From an uncultured Alphaproteobacteria bacterium (GTDB lineage Bacteria > Pseudomonadota > Alphaproteobacteria > RF32 > CAG-239), in NCBI GenBank assembly GCA_910584385.1, contig CAJUAK010000003.1:41000-104999 (forward strand): DNA of 64,000 nucleotides, read 5' to 3'. Numbering within the stretch: the first letter of the stretch is position 1; each line of letters starts with the position of its first letter. Under the pieces are notes generated by a model. That model had not been told where the DNA came from, searched no databases, and saw only the letters and a list, made by a program, of their open reading frames with translations. The translations under genes were made by a program, and so were the position numbers. Shown piece by piece: positions 52,277 through 60,981 of the stretch.

Positions 52277-52723
52277 ATGCTAGAGCTTGCTTATAAATTT
52301 ATTATTCACTTAAATCATAAGCCTATGGAATTATTCTTTCACGTCTTTGGCGTACTGGCGGCTGCTTTTTGCCTTTTCTTGTTCTATCTGGTTAAGCACA
52401 AAAAATACGCCATCGGCGACTATCGCGGCATTCAAAATAAACGGCTGGCGCTTCAAACAATTGGCAGCCTCTGCTCAGTGTTAGCAATCTTGCTGTTGGC
52501 CTTGCTGCTTTTGGATGAAATATCCTGGCGGGACCTTCTCTTTTTTGCTTTGGAAACATACTTCTTGTATGGCTTCTTTGTCTCCCTCCACCGCAAGCAA
52601 GGATTTCTGCCTTCCATAATTTGTATTACGGCATACCTTATCTTGCTCAGCTGTGCGGATTTTACTTTATGGACCGGAATCTCCCTGTTTATTTTGTTCC
52701 TCATCTTCCGTTTACGGAAATGA
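52277..52723 (+). CDS. Polytopic membrane protein, unknown function
   Basis: 148 residues (start at 52277; a second ATG at 52325 is possible and neither has a clear ribosome site). Four hydrophobic segments; no known family. A terminator follows at 52728. Confidence 0.55.
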   Translation: MLELAYKFIIHLNHKPMELFFHVFGVLAAAFCLFLFYLVKHKKYAIGDYRGIQNKRLALQTIGSLCSVLAILLLALLLLDEISWRDLLFFALETYFLYGFFVSLHRKQGFLPSIICITAYLILLSCADFTLWTGISLFILFLIFRLRK

Positions 52724-52727
52724 ATTC

Positions 52728-52760
52728 AGCTTCCTGTTTTATAAACAGGAAGCTTTTTTT
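52728..52760 (+). terminator. Terminator of the 148-residue membrane protein
   Basis: A 12-bp stem AGCTTCCTGTTT / AAACAGGAAGCT and seven T. Confidence 0.85.
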
Positions 52761-52826
52761 GTTAAGTTGACAATGAAGATTCACGGTTTTATAATTTCCC
52801 CGTTAATTGTCTTAGAGGAGAAAAAT

Positions 52827-53003
52827 ATGAAATTTATCGTTCTTTTAGCCCTTTTAGCCGGCTTGGCCTATGGCGGAAAATATTTATATGATAACTACCT
52901 GCAAGAAGGAATCGGACACACAATCGAAAATACCGCAAATTTTGCAACGGATAAACAAGTTAAAGATTTTAATGTATCCGGCTCTGGCGAAATTATCCAA
53001 TAA
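52827..53003 (+). CDS. Small protein with N-terminal hydrophobic segment
   Basis: 58 residues from ATG 52827, after AGAGGAG. A hydrophobic start (FIVLLALLAGLAYGG) is either a signal peptide or a membrane anchor; the rest is polar. Function unknown. Confidence 0.6.
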   Translation: MKFIVLLALLAGLAYGGKYLYDNYLQEGIGHTIENTANFATDKQVKDFNVSGSGEIIQ

Positions 53004-53086
53004 ATACCTATCCTAAAGGCGCACATCTCTTGCAATATGCTGAAGTGCGCCTATATTTTATTTTGGTAATTCTTAGGAGAAACGAT

Positions 53087-53467
53087 ATGAAAAAATTAAT
53101 TAATGCTTCTGTTTTTGCAGCTGTTTTGATGGCTTCCAGTGCTGTTTTGGCCGGATTTAACGGCGCAACGGCATCAGGAAAAGGCGGATTTCAGGGTCCC
53201 GGCGTTGAGACAATCAGCGTTGTTGAAGCTTTGAAATTGAGCGATGACACCCCTGTCGTCTTGAACGGAAAAATCGAAAAAAGCCTGGGCGATGAAAAAT
53301 ATTTGTTCAATGACGGTACGGCAACCGTTATCATCGAAATCGACGATGATGACTGGGGCGGGCTTAACGTTACGCCGGAAGATGTTGTCGTTATCAGCGG
53401 TGAAGTTGACAAAGGCATGCTGAAAGGCGTTGAAATTGACGTTGATACAATTCAGCTGAAAAAGTAA
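53087..53467 (+). CDS. YgiW/YdeI-type OB-fold periplasmic protein (BOF domain)
   Basis: 126 residues from ATG 53087, after TAGGAGA. Signal peptide (KKLINASVFAAVLMASSAVLA, cut near LAG) and then the small BOF domain: VVLNGKIEKSLGDEKYLFND and an acidic VIIEIDDDDWGG. Members are linked to stress tolerance and periplasmic homeostasis. A terminator follows. Confidence 0.85.
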   Translation: MKKLINASVFAAVLMASSAVLAGFNGATASGKGGFQGPGVETISVVEALKLSDDTPVVLNGKIEKSLGDEKYLFNDGTATVIIEIDDDDWGGLNVTPEDVVVISGEVDKGMLKGVEIDVDTIQLKK

Positions 53468-53492
53468 TTTTTTTCAAAAATTGAATTGTAAA

Positions 53493-53519
53493 AAAAAGGA
53501 TAGCTGCGCTATCCTTTTT
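53493..53519. terminator. Bidirectional terminator
   Basis: Stem AAAAAGGATAGC / GCTATCCTTTTT with TGC loop between YgiW-like and the 144-residue gene. Confidence 0.85.
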
Positions 53520-53526
53520 CATTTTA

Positions 53527-53961
53527 TTATATCCACCCTCTGGCTGAGGCAAATTCATTTTTATCCATGCCGTTAATCGTGGTGATGTTCGGATTATTTA
53601 AAATTCCCGGCAATTCTATGCTGAGAAACACGCTCCTTTTATCCGCACCTTCGACAAAGGCCGTTACATTTCCGGAAGCCGCGGCAATCATCCTCCGAGA
53701 TGCTTCTTTCCAAACATCGGCAACTTCGTCCTGACTCAGACTGGTTCCGGAACTTCCCAGCCCCATTTCCAACAGTTTGGCGCCGCAAGGCGTATGTTCA
53801 ATCATGCCGCTCCCTTTATGCGCCGCCACATAGGCAAAAGCGTTATCACGGTTTTCCTGCGTCGGAAGGTAGCTCACACTATACAAGACAAGGCTGTCTT
53901 TCAGCGTGGATACATCAAGCGAAGAAGCCACACGTAACGCTTTTTGATATAAATCACCCAT
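53527..53961 (-). CDS. Unknown protein coupled to clpB
   Basis: 144 residues. The ATG shares eight bases (ATGGGTGA) with the clpB stop, so it is translated after clpB by coupling. It has no signal peptide or membrane segment and no motif I know. The position suggests a role in the stress unit, but nothing else supports this. Confidence 0.6.
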   Translation of the reverse strand: MGDLYQKALRVASSLDVSTLKDSLVLYSVSYLPTQENRDNAFAYVAAHKGSGMIEHTPCGAKLLEMGLGSSGTSLSQDEVADVWKEASRRMIAAASGNVTAFVEGADKRSVFLSIELPGILNNPNITTINGMDKNEFASARGWI

Positions 53962-56545
53962 TTTTACTTTTTTTCCTTACAATATCTAAACCGTCTCCGG
54001 AAACAATGATATCGGCATTGTCCCCTTCGCTAATATCTCCATTTAAAAGTTTTGTGGCCAATTTATTCTCTATTTGCGTTTTTAGCAAGCGTTTTAACGG
54101 TCTTGCACCATAAATTGCGTCATAACCATTATTGACAATCCACATATTGGCGGCATCATTTACATTCAAATGGATATCCCTGTCTGCCAAACGCCGTTCA
54201 ATAGACGCAATTTGCAAACGCGCAATATCTTTAATGTTACCTTTATCCAGCTTGTGGAATAAAATGATGTCATCAATACGGTTGATGAATTCAGGACGGA
54301 AAGATGCCTTAACAATATCCATTACCCGGGCTTTTACCTTTTTAGGGTCATCGGCTCCGGTCGCATTTGCCAGAATCTCCGAACCAAGGTTTGAGGTCAT
54401 GATGATTATGGTGTTTTTAAAATCGACCGTACGCCCTTTGCCATCCGTCAACCGCCCGTCATCCAACACTTGCAGCAAAATGTTAAAGACATCAGGATGC
54501 GCTTTTTCAATTTCATCAAACAAAATAACCTGGTATGGGCGGCGGCGGACAGCCTCGGTCAAAGCACCGCCCTCTTCATAACCGACATATCCCGGAGGCG
54601 AACCGATTAAACGCGCAACAGCGTGCTTTTCCATATATTCGGACATATCAATACGCAGCATGGCATTTTCATCATTAAACAAAAATTCTGCCAAAGCTTT
54701 GCTTAGCTCCGTTTTGCCGACGCCCGTCGGCCCCAGGAACAGGAAAGACCCTATCGGCTGGCGGGAATCGCTTATGCCCGCGCGGGAACGCCTTACCGCA
54801 TTTGAAACAACGGCAACAGCCTCTTTTTGCCCGACAACCCTTTTGGCCAGATATTCTTCCATATGCAGCAGTTTTTCTTTTTCCCCGGCCAGCATCTTAT
54901 CAACCGGAATTCCCGTCCATTTGGAAACGACGGCGGCAATCCCTTCTTCGGTTACATTTTCATAGGCTGTGCTTTTTTGCTTTTGCGCCAGTTCTTCTGC
55001 CGCCTTTATTTTCTTTTCCAATTCCGGAACAATACTATATTGCAACTCTCCGGCACGTTCAAAATTTCCATCGCGTTTGGCAATGTCTATTTCTGTTTTG
55101 GCTTTATCCAACTTATCTTTTAAGCCGGTCAAGTCGGCCATGCCTTGTTTTTCTTCATGCCATTTGTCTGCCAGCGCTTTCGCTTTTGCTTCCAAGCCGG
55201 ATATTTCATAGCCAATAAGTTCCAAACGCTCTTTTGACTTGTCATCATGCTCTTTTTTTAATGCTTCCCGCTCAATTTTTAACTGCAGGATACGCCTGTC
55301 CAGTTCATCTAATTCTTCAGGTTTGGAATCGATAGACATACGCAAAGCACTGGAGGCTTCATCCATTAAGTCAATGGCTTTATCCGGCAAAAAGCGGTCG
55401 CTGATGTAGCGGTTGGAAAGCATTGCCGCCGCAATCAAGGCTCCGTCGGAAATGCGCACGCCGTGGTGCAGCTCAAATTTTTCTTTAATTCCGCGTAAAA
55501 TCGATATGGTTTCCTCCACGCTCGGTTCATCAACATAAACAGGTTGAAACCTTCTGGCCAGAGCGGCGTCTTTTTCAACATATTTTTTATATTCGTTTAA
55601 TGTGGTGGCGCCCAGGCAATGCAGTTCGCCTCTCGCCAAAGCCGGCTTTAAAAGGTTGGATGCGTCCATTGAGCCTTCCGATGCGCCGGCTCCGACCAGG
55701 GTGTGCATTTCATCAATGAAAAGGATTATCTCGCCATTGGACGCTTCAACATCTTTTAAGACCGCTTTTAACCTTTCCTCAAATTCGCCGCGGAATTTTG
55801 CACCGGCGATAAGCGCCCCCAAGTCTAATGCCAGAATTTTTTTGCGGCGCAGGCTTTCCGGAACATCATCGTTCACAATTCGCAGAGCCAGCCCTTCGAC
55901 AATCGCGGTCTTGCCAACGCCGGGTTCGCCAATCAGTACCGGATTATTTTTGGTTCTTCTGGATAAGACCTGTATTGTCCGGCGGATTTCATGCTCACGT
56001 CCGATAACCGGGTCGAGCTTTCCCGATGCCGCTTTTTCGGTTATGTCAATCGTAAATTTTTTCAGGGCGGCAAAATTGTCTTCTGCCGTTTCAGAATCCG
56101 CAATCCGCCCCTGGCGGAAATCATTTATGTTCTGGTTAAGCTTAACCGGATTAACCCCTGCTTCCTTTAACAATTCCGCAGCCTTGCCGCCGCTTGTTGC
56201 CAAAGCTTGCAAGATGCGTTCAACAGTTACGTATTGGTCGCCGGATTTTTCTGCCAGCATTTCAGCATCCATCATGACTCTGGTAAATTCTTGAGACATA
56301 ACGCTCTGCACATTTCCGCCTTCAACTTTGGGAAGCCGGTTTATTTCATCATTCAGCTTATCTTGCAATACGGGAAGGCTGCCGCCGGATTTTGCAATTA
56401 AATCCGCGGCTTGCCCGTCTTTTTCATCCAAAAGGATTTTCAGCAAATGTATCGGAGTAATGTGCTGATGCTTTTTAGCCACAGCTAACTTTATCACATC
56501 TTCAATAACCTGTTTCGATTTATTGGTCAGTTTTTCATAATCCAT
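53954..56545 (-). CDS. clpB: Protein disaggregase ClpB
   Basis: 863 residues. Clp-N domain at 1-145, first AAA+ with Walker A GEPGVGKT at 206-213, the middle coiled-coil (about 400-525) with the M-motif, second AAA+ with GPTGVGKT near 605-612, and the conserved SEYMEKHAVARLIGSPPGYVG. With DnaK it dissolves protein aggregates. A very strong ribosome site (AAAGGAGG) precedes the ATG. No second Clp-type gene is close. Confidence 0.97.
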   Translation of the reverse strand: MDYEKLTNKSKQVIEDVIKLAVAKKHQHITPIHLLKILLDEKDGQAADLIAKSGGSLPVLQDKLNDEINRLPKVEGGNVQSVMSQEFTRVMMDAEMLAEKSGDQYVTVERILQALATSGGKAAELLKEAGVNPVKLNQNINDFRQGRIADSETAEDNFAALKKFTIDITEKAASGKLDPVIGREHEIRRTIQVLSRRTKNNPVLIGEPGVGKTAIVEGLALRIVNDDVPESLRRKKILALDLGALIAGAKFRGEFEERLKAVLKDVEASNGEIILFIDEMHTLVGAGASEGSMDASNLLKPALARGELHCLGATTLNEYKKYVEKDAALARRFQPVYVDEPSVEETISILRGIKEKFELHHGVRISDGALIAAAMLSNRYISDRFLPDKAIDLMDEASSALRMSIDSKPEELDELDRRILQLKIEREALKKEHDDKSKERLELIGYEISGLEAKAKALADKWHEEKQGMADLTGLKDKLDKAKTEIDIAKRDGNFERAGELQYSIVPELEKKIKAAEELAQKQKSTAYENVTEEGIAAVVSKWTGIPVDKMLAGEKEKLLHMEEYLAKRVVGQKEAVAVVSNAVRRSRAGISDSRQPIGSFLFLGPTGVGKTELSKALAEFLFNDENAMLRIDMSEYMEKHAVARLIGSPPGYVGYEEGGALTEAVRRRPYQVILFDEIEKAHPDVFNILLQVLDDGRLTDGKGRTVDFKNTIIIMTSNLGSEILANATGADDPKKVKARVMDIVKASFRPEFINRIDDIILFHKLDKGNIKDIARLQIASIERRLADRDIHLNVNDAANMWIVNNGYDAIYGARPLKRLLKTQIENKLATKLLNGDISEGDNADIIVSGDGLDIVRKKSKNG

Positions 56546-56615
56546 AGCGGCAACCTCCTTTATCTCTTTATATTATATAGGAAGCCGAAGGTATAAAAAT
56601 CAATATAAAAACAGC

Positions 56616-57776
56616 TTATTTCTTATTTTTTTCCGCAATAAGCTTGATTACCGCGATTTCCGCCGGAGCAAACAAGCGCATTTGCGGCCCCCAGGTTCCC
56701 GCGCCATTGGTTACATATAAATTCACGCCGTTAACCTGATATTGCCCCGACAAATATTTATTGGAATATTTAACCATCATATGAAACGGGAAAATCTGCC
56801 CGCCGTGCGTATGCCCTGAAAGCTGCAAATCAAAAAGGCTTCCGTTTATATAATCAACAAATTCCGGATTGTGGGACAATAATATTTTATATTGGTTATC
56901 TTTAGCGGTTTTAAGCGCCCGCGGAAAGTCAACGTTTAAGCTCGGATGAACCATGGAGGTGTTCATATCCGGTATGCCGGCCACATAAACCGGCGTTTTG
57001 CCGATTTGCACGCCTTTGTTAAAGAGCACCCATATGCCCATATCCTTAAAGGCTTTTAACCAGGAATTTATGCCTGAATAAAGCTCATGGTTGCCAATGG
57101 AGGCCAAGATGCCGTATCTTCCTTTTAACTTGCTTAATGCCTGCAGCTGCGGCTGGATCTTATTCAATTTATCATCCACAATATCCCCGGTCAGGAAAAT
57201 CGCATCCGGTTTTTGGGCATTTACAAGATTTACAATATTTTCAACATATTCAACCGGCGTCCTTCTGGTAATGTGCATGTCGGAAACCTGAACAAAAGTC
57301 ATGTCCTTGGCAAGCTTTGGCGTGTGATAAACCAACAGTTTTTCGCGCGGCGCCATATTTCCGTTATAGGCAGCAATGCCCGCCGCAATAAGGCTCAGAA
57401 CAGTAACGACAACATTGGCATGGTTCAGCACGCTGATATTTTTAGGGTTAATGCTCCAGCTGCTCAGCCCCAGCATTTTGGCAAGCCCGTATATTAAATA
57501 CCAAACGGCATCGCGCACCAAAATGAGCATGATGAGAATAAAGCAAAAACCAAACAGGTAATATAATGCTGAAATAAGATAATCAGCCAATTCTCCGCTT
57601 AAAACATTAAATTTGTATATGCCGCAAGCCAACAGCGGCGCAAACCATCCGGCAAGAATGACCAGAGATATTCCCAGCTTTCCAAGCAGGCGCATATCAT
57701 TGTATCCGACCAGCGTTTTAATGGTGATTGCAGAACACGCGATAGCGACAATGGCAAATGCTATAAAAAAATACAT
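56616..57776 (-). CDS. Membrane-anchored metallophosphoesterase (YkoQ/YaeI-like)
   Basis: 386 residues: four N-terminal membrane segments (about residues 3-20, 32-55, 65-90 and 120-140) and a calcineurin-like phosphoesterase domain with VSDMHI, LTGDIVDD, GNHELYSG, LSHNPE and LSGHTHGGQIFP. Two metal ions are bound by these Asp/His/Asn residues. Relatives include UDP-diacylglucosamine hydrolase LpxG/YaeI types. It may act on lipid-linked phosphates, but the substrate is not clear. Confidence 0.82.
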   Translation of the reverse strand: MYFFIAFAIVAIACSAITIKTLVGYNDMRLLGKLGISLVILAGWFAPLLACGIYKFNVLSGELADYLISALYYLFGFCFILIMLILVRDAVWYLIYGLAKMLGLSSWSINPKNISVLNHANVVVTVLSLIAAGIAAYNGNMAPREKLLVYHTPKLAKDMTFVQVSDMHITRRTPVEYVENIVNLVNAQKPDAIFLTGDIVDDKLNKIQPQLQALSKLKGRYGILASIGNHELYSGINSWLKAFKDMGIWVLFNKGVQIGKTPVYVAGIPDMNTSMVHPSLNVDFPRALKTAKDNQYKILLSHNPEFVDYINGSLFDLQLSGHTHGGQIFPFHMMVKYSNKYLSGQYQVNGVNLYVTNGAGTWGPQMRLFAPAEIAVIKLIAEKNKK

Positions 57777-57796
57777 ATTTCCTCCTTTGAGAAAAT

Positions 57797-58291
57797 TTAT
57801 TCTGCAACAGCCTTTTTCGGGCGGCGTCCGCGCGGTTTGCTTGCCTTTTCTTCTGCAGAAGCTTTTTCTGCGCTTGAAATTTCAATAACTGTAAATTCCT
57901 TTTTGGGCGCAGACAGCGCTTCTTCAACAACGGCTTCAGCAGGTGCTGTTACATTTTCCTCACTTACACATTCCTGAACTTGCACTTCTGCCGAAACCTC
58001 TTCGGCATTTTCTTTTCTTTCAACCGCCTGGCGCTGGTTTTTCTTTTCGTTTATTTCGGTAACAATCTTACGGTAATGTTCGGCATATTGGCGAAAAACT
58101 TCCGCTTCGACATAGTTATTGTTTCCATGGGCTTCTTTGGCCAAGTCGTTATATTTTTTTATTAATTCCAAAGCCGTTCCACAGATTTTTCCCGCCGGGC
58201 TATGACTATCAAATTTATAATTTAAGGAGTAAATGAAACTATTATTGTTGTTATTTGAATTATTACGGTATTTATTGTTTTTTTTCATCAT
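57797..58291 (-). CDS. DUF4167-domain protein
   Basis: 164 residues from ATG 58291 (a second ATG follows directly). A poly-Asn start leads into the domain DSHSPAGKICGTALELIKKY with NNNYVEAEVFRQYAEHYRKI, the hallmark of DUF4167, found mainly in Alphaproteobacteria next to prmC. The C-terminal half is Glu/Ala-rich and ends in a basic KPRGRRPKK tail, as in RNA-binding or nucleoid-type proteins. Confidence 0.85.
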   Translation of the reverse strand: MMKKNNKYRNNSNNNNNSFIYSLNYKFDSHSPAGKICGTALELIKKYNDLAKEAHGNNNYVEAEVFRQYAEHYRKIVTEINEKKNQRQAVERKENAEEVSAEVQVQECVSEENVTAPAEAVVEEALSAPKKEFTVIEISSAEKASAEEKASKPRGRRPKKAVAE

Positions 58292-58429
58292 AGTACGTAC
58301 CAAAGGATATTCTTTCACCTTGTGAAGATTGTTAAAGCAAAAATTTATTATCTGAAGAAACACAAAGCGCAATTACAAAAATTCTCATCGCTCTGCATGT
58401 CTTATGGCATATATTTTTTTTAAATGCAA

Positions 58430-59293
58430 TTATTTTTTTAATATTACACAGCGATTAATGCCCTGCAAGTCGGCAAGAATATCTATCAGCATCAGGCCTG
58501 ATTTTTCAAATAAACCGGCAATTTGTTCCGCCTGTCCTGCCCCGCCTTCGATAAAGATACGCCCGCCGGCTTTTAACAGCCCCGGCACAACTTCGGCCAA
58601 CTTGCGATAATGCTCAAAACCATCCGCGCCGCCGTCTAATGCCCGTAAAGGGTCAAAATCCCGCACTTCTTTTTGCAGTGTAAAAATCTCTTCCGTCGGG
58701 ATATAGGGCGGATTTGTTACGATAATATCAAACGTTCTTTTTAATTGCTCATGCAGCCCGCTGTCAAACCAGCTTCCTTCAACAAAGTCGCAACGTTCGC
58801 TGACACCAAGCGCTTCAGCGTTTTTTTTGCAAATATCCAAGGCCTCGTGCGAAATATCCACGGCGGTGCCGTGCGCCTTAGGCAAATCAGCCAATAATGA
58901 AAGGATTATGCATCCTGATCCCGTTCCCAAATCCAAAATTTCAGGCGCTTCCTGCATTTTTGCAAAAGCCGATGCCGCTTCCACTAAAATCTCCGTGTCC
59001 GGGCGCGGCGATAAAACTTTATTATTTACAAGAAAGCTATATTTATAAAAATCTTTATGCCCTAGGATTTTGCAAACCGGCTCACCTGCCAAGCGCCTTT
59101 TTATAAAACCTTCAAACAGCGTTTTTTCATCTTGGCTAATGTCTCCGTGCATAAACAACAGTTCCGAGGCATCGCACTTTATTGCCTCTGCCAAAAGCAA
59201 ACGGGCTTCCAGCCGCGGTGCCGAAACACCCGCATTCTTTAATTTGCACGCGGCTTCCGTTATGATATCTTCTATTTTGCAACTCATGTTCAT
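58430..59293 (-). CDS. prmC: Release factor glutamine methyltransferase PrmC
   Basis: 287 residues with the ATG at 59293 (another at 59287); no clear ribosome site is seen because a terminator ends just upstream. The N-terminal helical domain is followed by the methyltransferase core with ILDLGTGSGCI, VDISHEALDI and the catalytic NPPY. It methylates the GGQ glutamine of release factors. The usual partner prfA is not in the window. Confidence 0.93.
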   Translation of the reverse strand: MNMSCKIEDIITEAACKLKNAGVSAPRLEARLLLAEAIKCDASELLFMHGDISQDEKTLFEGFIKRRLAGEPVCKILGHKDFYKYSFLVNNKVLSPRPDTEILVEAASAFAKMQEAPEILDLGTGSGCIILSLLADLPKAHGTAVDISHEALDICKKNAEALGVSERCDFVEGSWFDSGLHEQLKRTFDIIVTNPPYIPTEEIFTLQKEVRDFDPLRALDGGADGFEHYRKLAEVVPGLLKAGGRIFIEGGAGQAEQIAGLFEKSGLMLIDILADLQGINRCVILKK

Positions 59294-59294
59294 G

Positions 59295-59320
59295 TAAAAA
59301 AACAAACGCCGTAACGGCGT
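59295..59320 (-). terminator. Terminator of the 55-residue gene
   Basis: Stem ACGCCGT / ACGGCGT with a one-base loop and a T-rich minus-strand tail that runs up to the prmC start. Confidence 0.75.
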
Positions 59321-59332
59321 CCGACGATTAAA

Positions 59333-59500
59333 CTATTTTTGCCTGATATTGTCTTCTTTTCTGAAAGACTGCTGGTTTTCATATTCTTCAGGATGGTTAA
59401 TCCGGCGAACCTTTTGCAAGCGCAAAGACATGCGTTTTCTTAAGTTTTCAAAAGAAAACTCTTCATTAAATTTTTCCATGTCAAGACTTAAGGTTTCCAT
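59333..59500 (-). CDS. Small 55-residue protein, unknown
   Basis: ATG at 59500 with an AAAGGAAAG site eight bases before it, and a stop TAG just before a terminator, so it looks real despite its size. It is charged and helical (EEFSFENLRKRMSLRLQKVR) with no cysteine or membrane segment. It lies 27 bp after rpoH. Confidence 0.65.
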   Translation of the reverse strand: METLSLDMEKFNEEFSFENLRKRMSLRLQKVRRINHPEEYENQQSFRKEDNIRQK

Positions 59501-59527
59501 CGCACGCTTTCCTTTTTTTAGAATATA

Positions 59528-60424
59528 TCACATTCTTTCTTTTATTGCAAGCATTACTAACACTTTTAATTTATCAAATGCTTTTTTTTCTATTTGGCGA
59601 ATACGCTCGCGGCTCACATTAAAATGGCTGCCAATTTCTTCCAAAGTAACCGGCGTTTCTGTCAGCATGCGATTTTTTACAATATATTGCTCGCGTTCAT
59701 CAAGTTTTGAGAGGCAGCTATGAAGTATTTTTGCCTTCATCTGCCTTTCCTGGCGGGCGGCCAAGTTCGCCTCCAGATTTTGCCCGGCATCAACCAAAAA
59801 ATCGATTTTTTCCGCGTCATCTTCGTCTGAAACGCTTACGTTTAACGATTTGTCCCCGCCAAGGCGGCGGTTCATTTCAACCACTTCTTTTTCTTCAACT
59901 ACCAGCTCTTTGGCAATCGATTTTACCGTTTCAGGCTCCAATTCTTTATTTTCATAAATCCCGAGGCGCGCTTTAATCCTGTTTAGATTGTAAAAAAGCT
60001 TTTTTTGAGCCGCGCGGGTGCCGATTTTAACCAAAGACCAGGAACGCAGGATAAAATCGTTTATTGCGGCCTTAATCCACCAAATGGCATAGGTTGACAA
60101 GCGTACCTGCTTTGACAAGTCAAATTTCTTTACTGCCTGCATCAGGCCTATGTTGCCTTCGGAAATCAAATCTGCCAAGGGAAGCCCATAACGGCGGTAA
60201 GACAAGGCAACTTTCGCCGCCAGGCGCAAATGGGAAGCGACAAGCTTCTGTGCGGCCTGCAAATCGCCTTCTTCGCGAAAAGCGCGTACCAGGCGCGTTT
60301 CTTCTTCCTCGCTGAGAACAGGAAATTTGCGGATATTTTCAAAATATGCCACCAGGCTGTTCTCATCTGCCAGAGCAGGCAGATTGCTTTTATTTTTAAG
60401 GATTAATTCAGAACCAGTACCCAT
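59528..60424 (-). CDS. rpoH: RNA polymerase sigma-32 factor RpoH
   Basis: 298 residues with regions 1.2 to 4.2 of a group 3 sigma factor: region 2 with SEGNIGLMQAVKKFD and YAIWWIKAAINDFILRSW, the RpoH box AQKKLFYNLNRI, and region 4 VSRERIRQIEKKAFDKLK. It directs heat-shock transcription; clpB in this window is a likely target, although no clear sigma-32 promoter was found there. Confidence 0.93.
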   Translation of the reverse strand: MGTGSELILKNKSNLPALADENSLVAYFENIRKFPVLSEEEETRLVRAFREEGDLQAAQKLVASHLRLAAKVALSYRRYGLPLADLISEGNIGLMQAVKKFDLSKQVRLSTYAIWWIKAAINDFILRSWSLVKIGTRAAQKKLFYNLNRIKARLGIYENKELEPETVKSIAKELVVEEKEVVEMNRRLGGDKSLNVSVSDEDDAEKIDFLVDAGQNLEANLAARQERQMKAKILHSCLSKLDEREQYIVKNRMLTETPVTLEEIGSHFNVSRERIRQIEKKAFDKLKVLVMLAIKERM

Positions 60425-60481
60425 TTTATAATACGACCTCTAAGTTTCACACCTTATCATATTAAATTCCAAAGAAAGAAT

Positions 60482-60970
60482 TTATTCCTTTTTTTCGCTA
60501 TTTTCAAGAGGGTCTAATGGAAATTCTACAAAAAATTCCCTGTTCGCGCTGTTGTTTGTGAAGTTTATCAAAGACGCCCGGGCCATGCCGTTATCCGGAT
60601 AAATCAGCAAATAAACCTCTGAGAGAATGCTGTCGGCCTCATTTTTGCAAAGGCGCATATCCGCTTCCACTAAACCCAGATTCATTTTTTTCATCATTAT
60701 CAGGTTGGCGACCTGATAATTGTCTGAAGGCTGAAAGGAAGTGATGTCTATTTCTTCAAACTTTTCCATATTTTTAAGAATCAATGCCTGGCGCCTGCGG
60801 GTAGTAATATTTTCCGCAGGCTGCCCGGCATAATATTCTGCCACTTTGGCGTTCAGCGCTTCCATGAGCGCCGGCGCATCACAGCGCGGAAGCCGGGAAG
60901 AAGGAGAAATATTTTCTTGCGCCCGCACCGGACAAGAAAGCATCAATAAAAAAGCCAGAAAATATTTCAT
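60482..60970 (-). CDS. Secreted 162-residue protein, unknown
   Basis: Signal peptide (FLAFLLMLSCPVRAQ) and a helical mature domain of about 140 residues with two cysteines. It follows asnS by 11 bp and may be in the same operon. No family recognised. Confidence 0.6.
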   Translation of the reverse strand: MKYFLAFLLMLSCPVRAQENISPSSRLPRCDAPALMEALNAKVAEYYAGQPAENITTRRRQALILKNMEKFEEIDITSFQPSDNYQVANLIMMKKMNLGLVEADMRLCKNEADSILSEVYLLIYPDNGMARASLINFTNNSANREFFVEFPLDPLENSEKKE

Positions 60971-60981
60971 CCTTTTTCTCC

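Noticed and set aside
55602..56294. A 230-codon plus-strand frame inside clpB
   Set aside because: Antisense shadow of the conserved clpB coding sequence.
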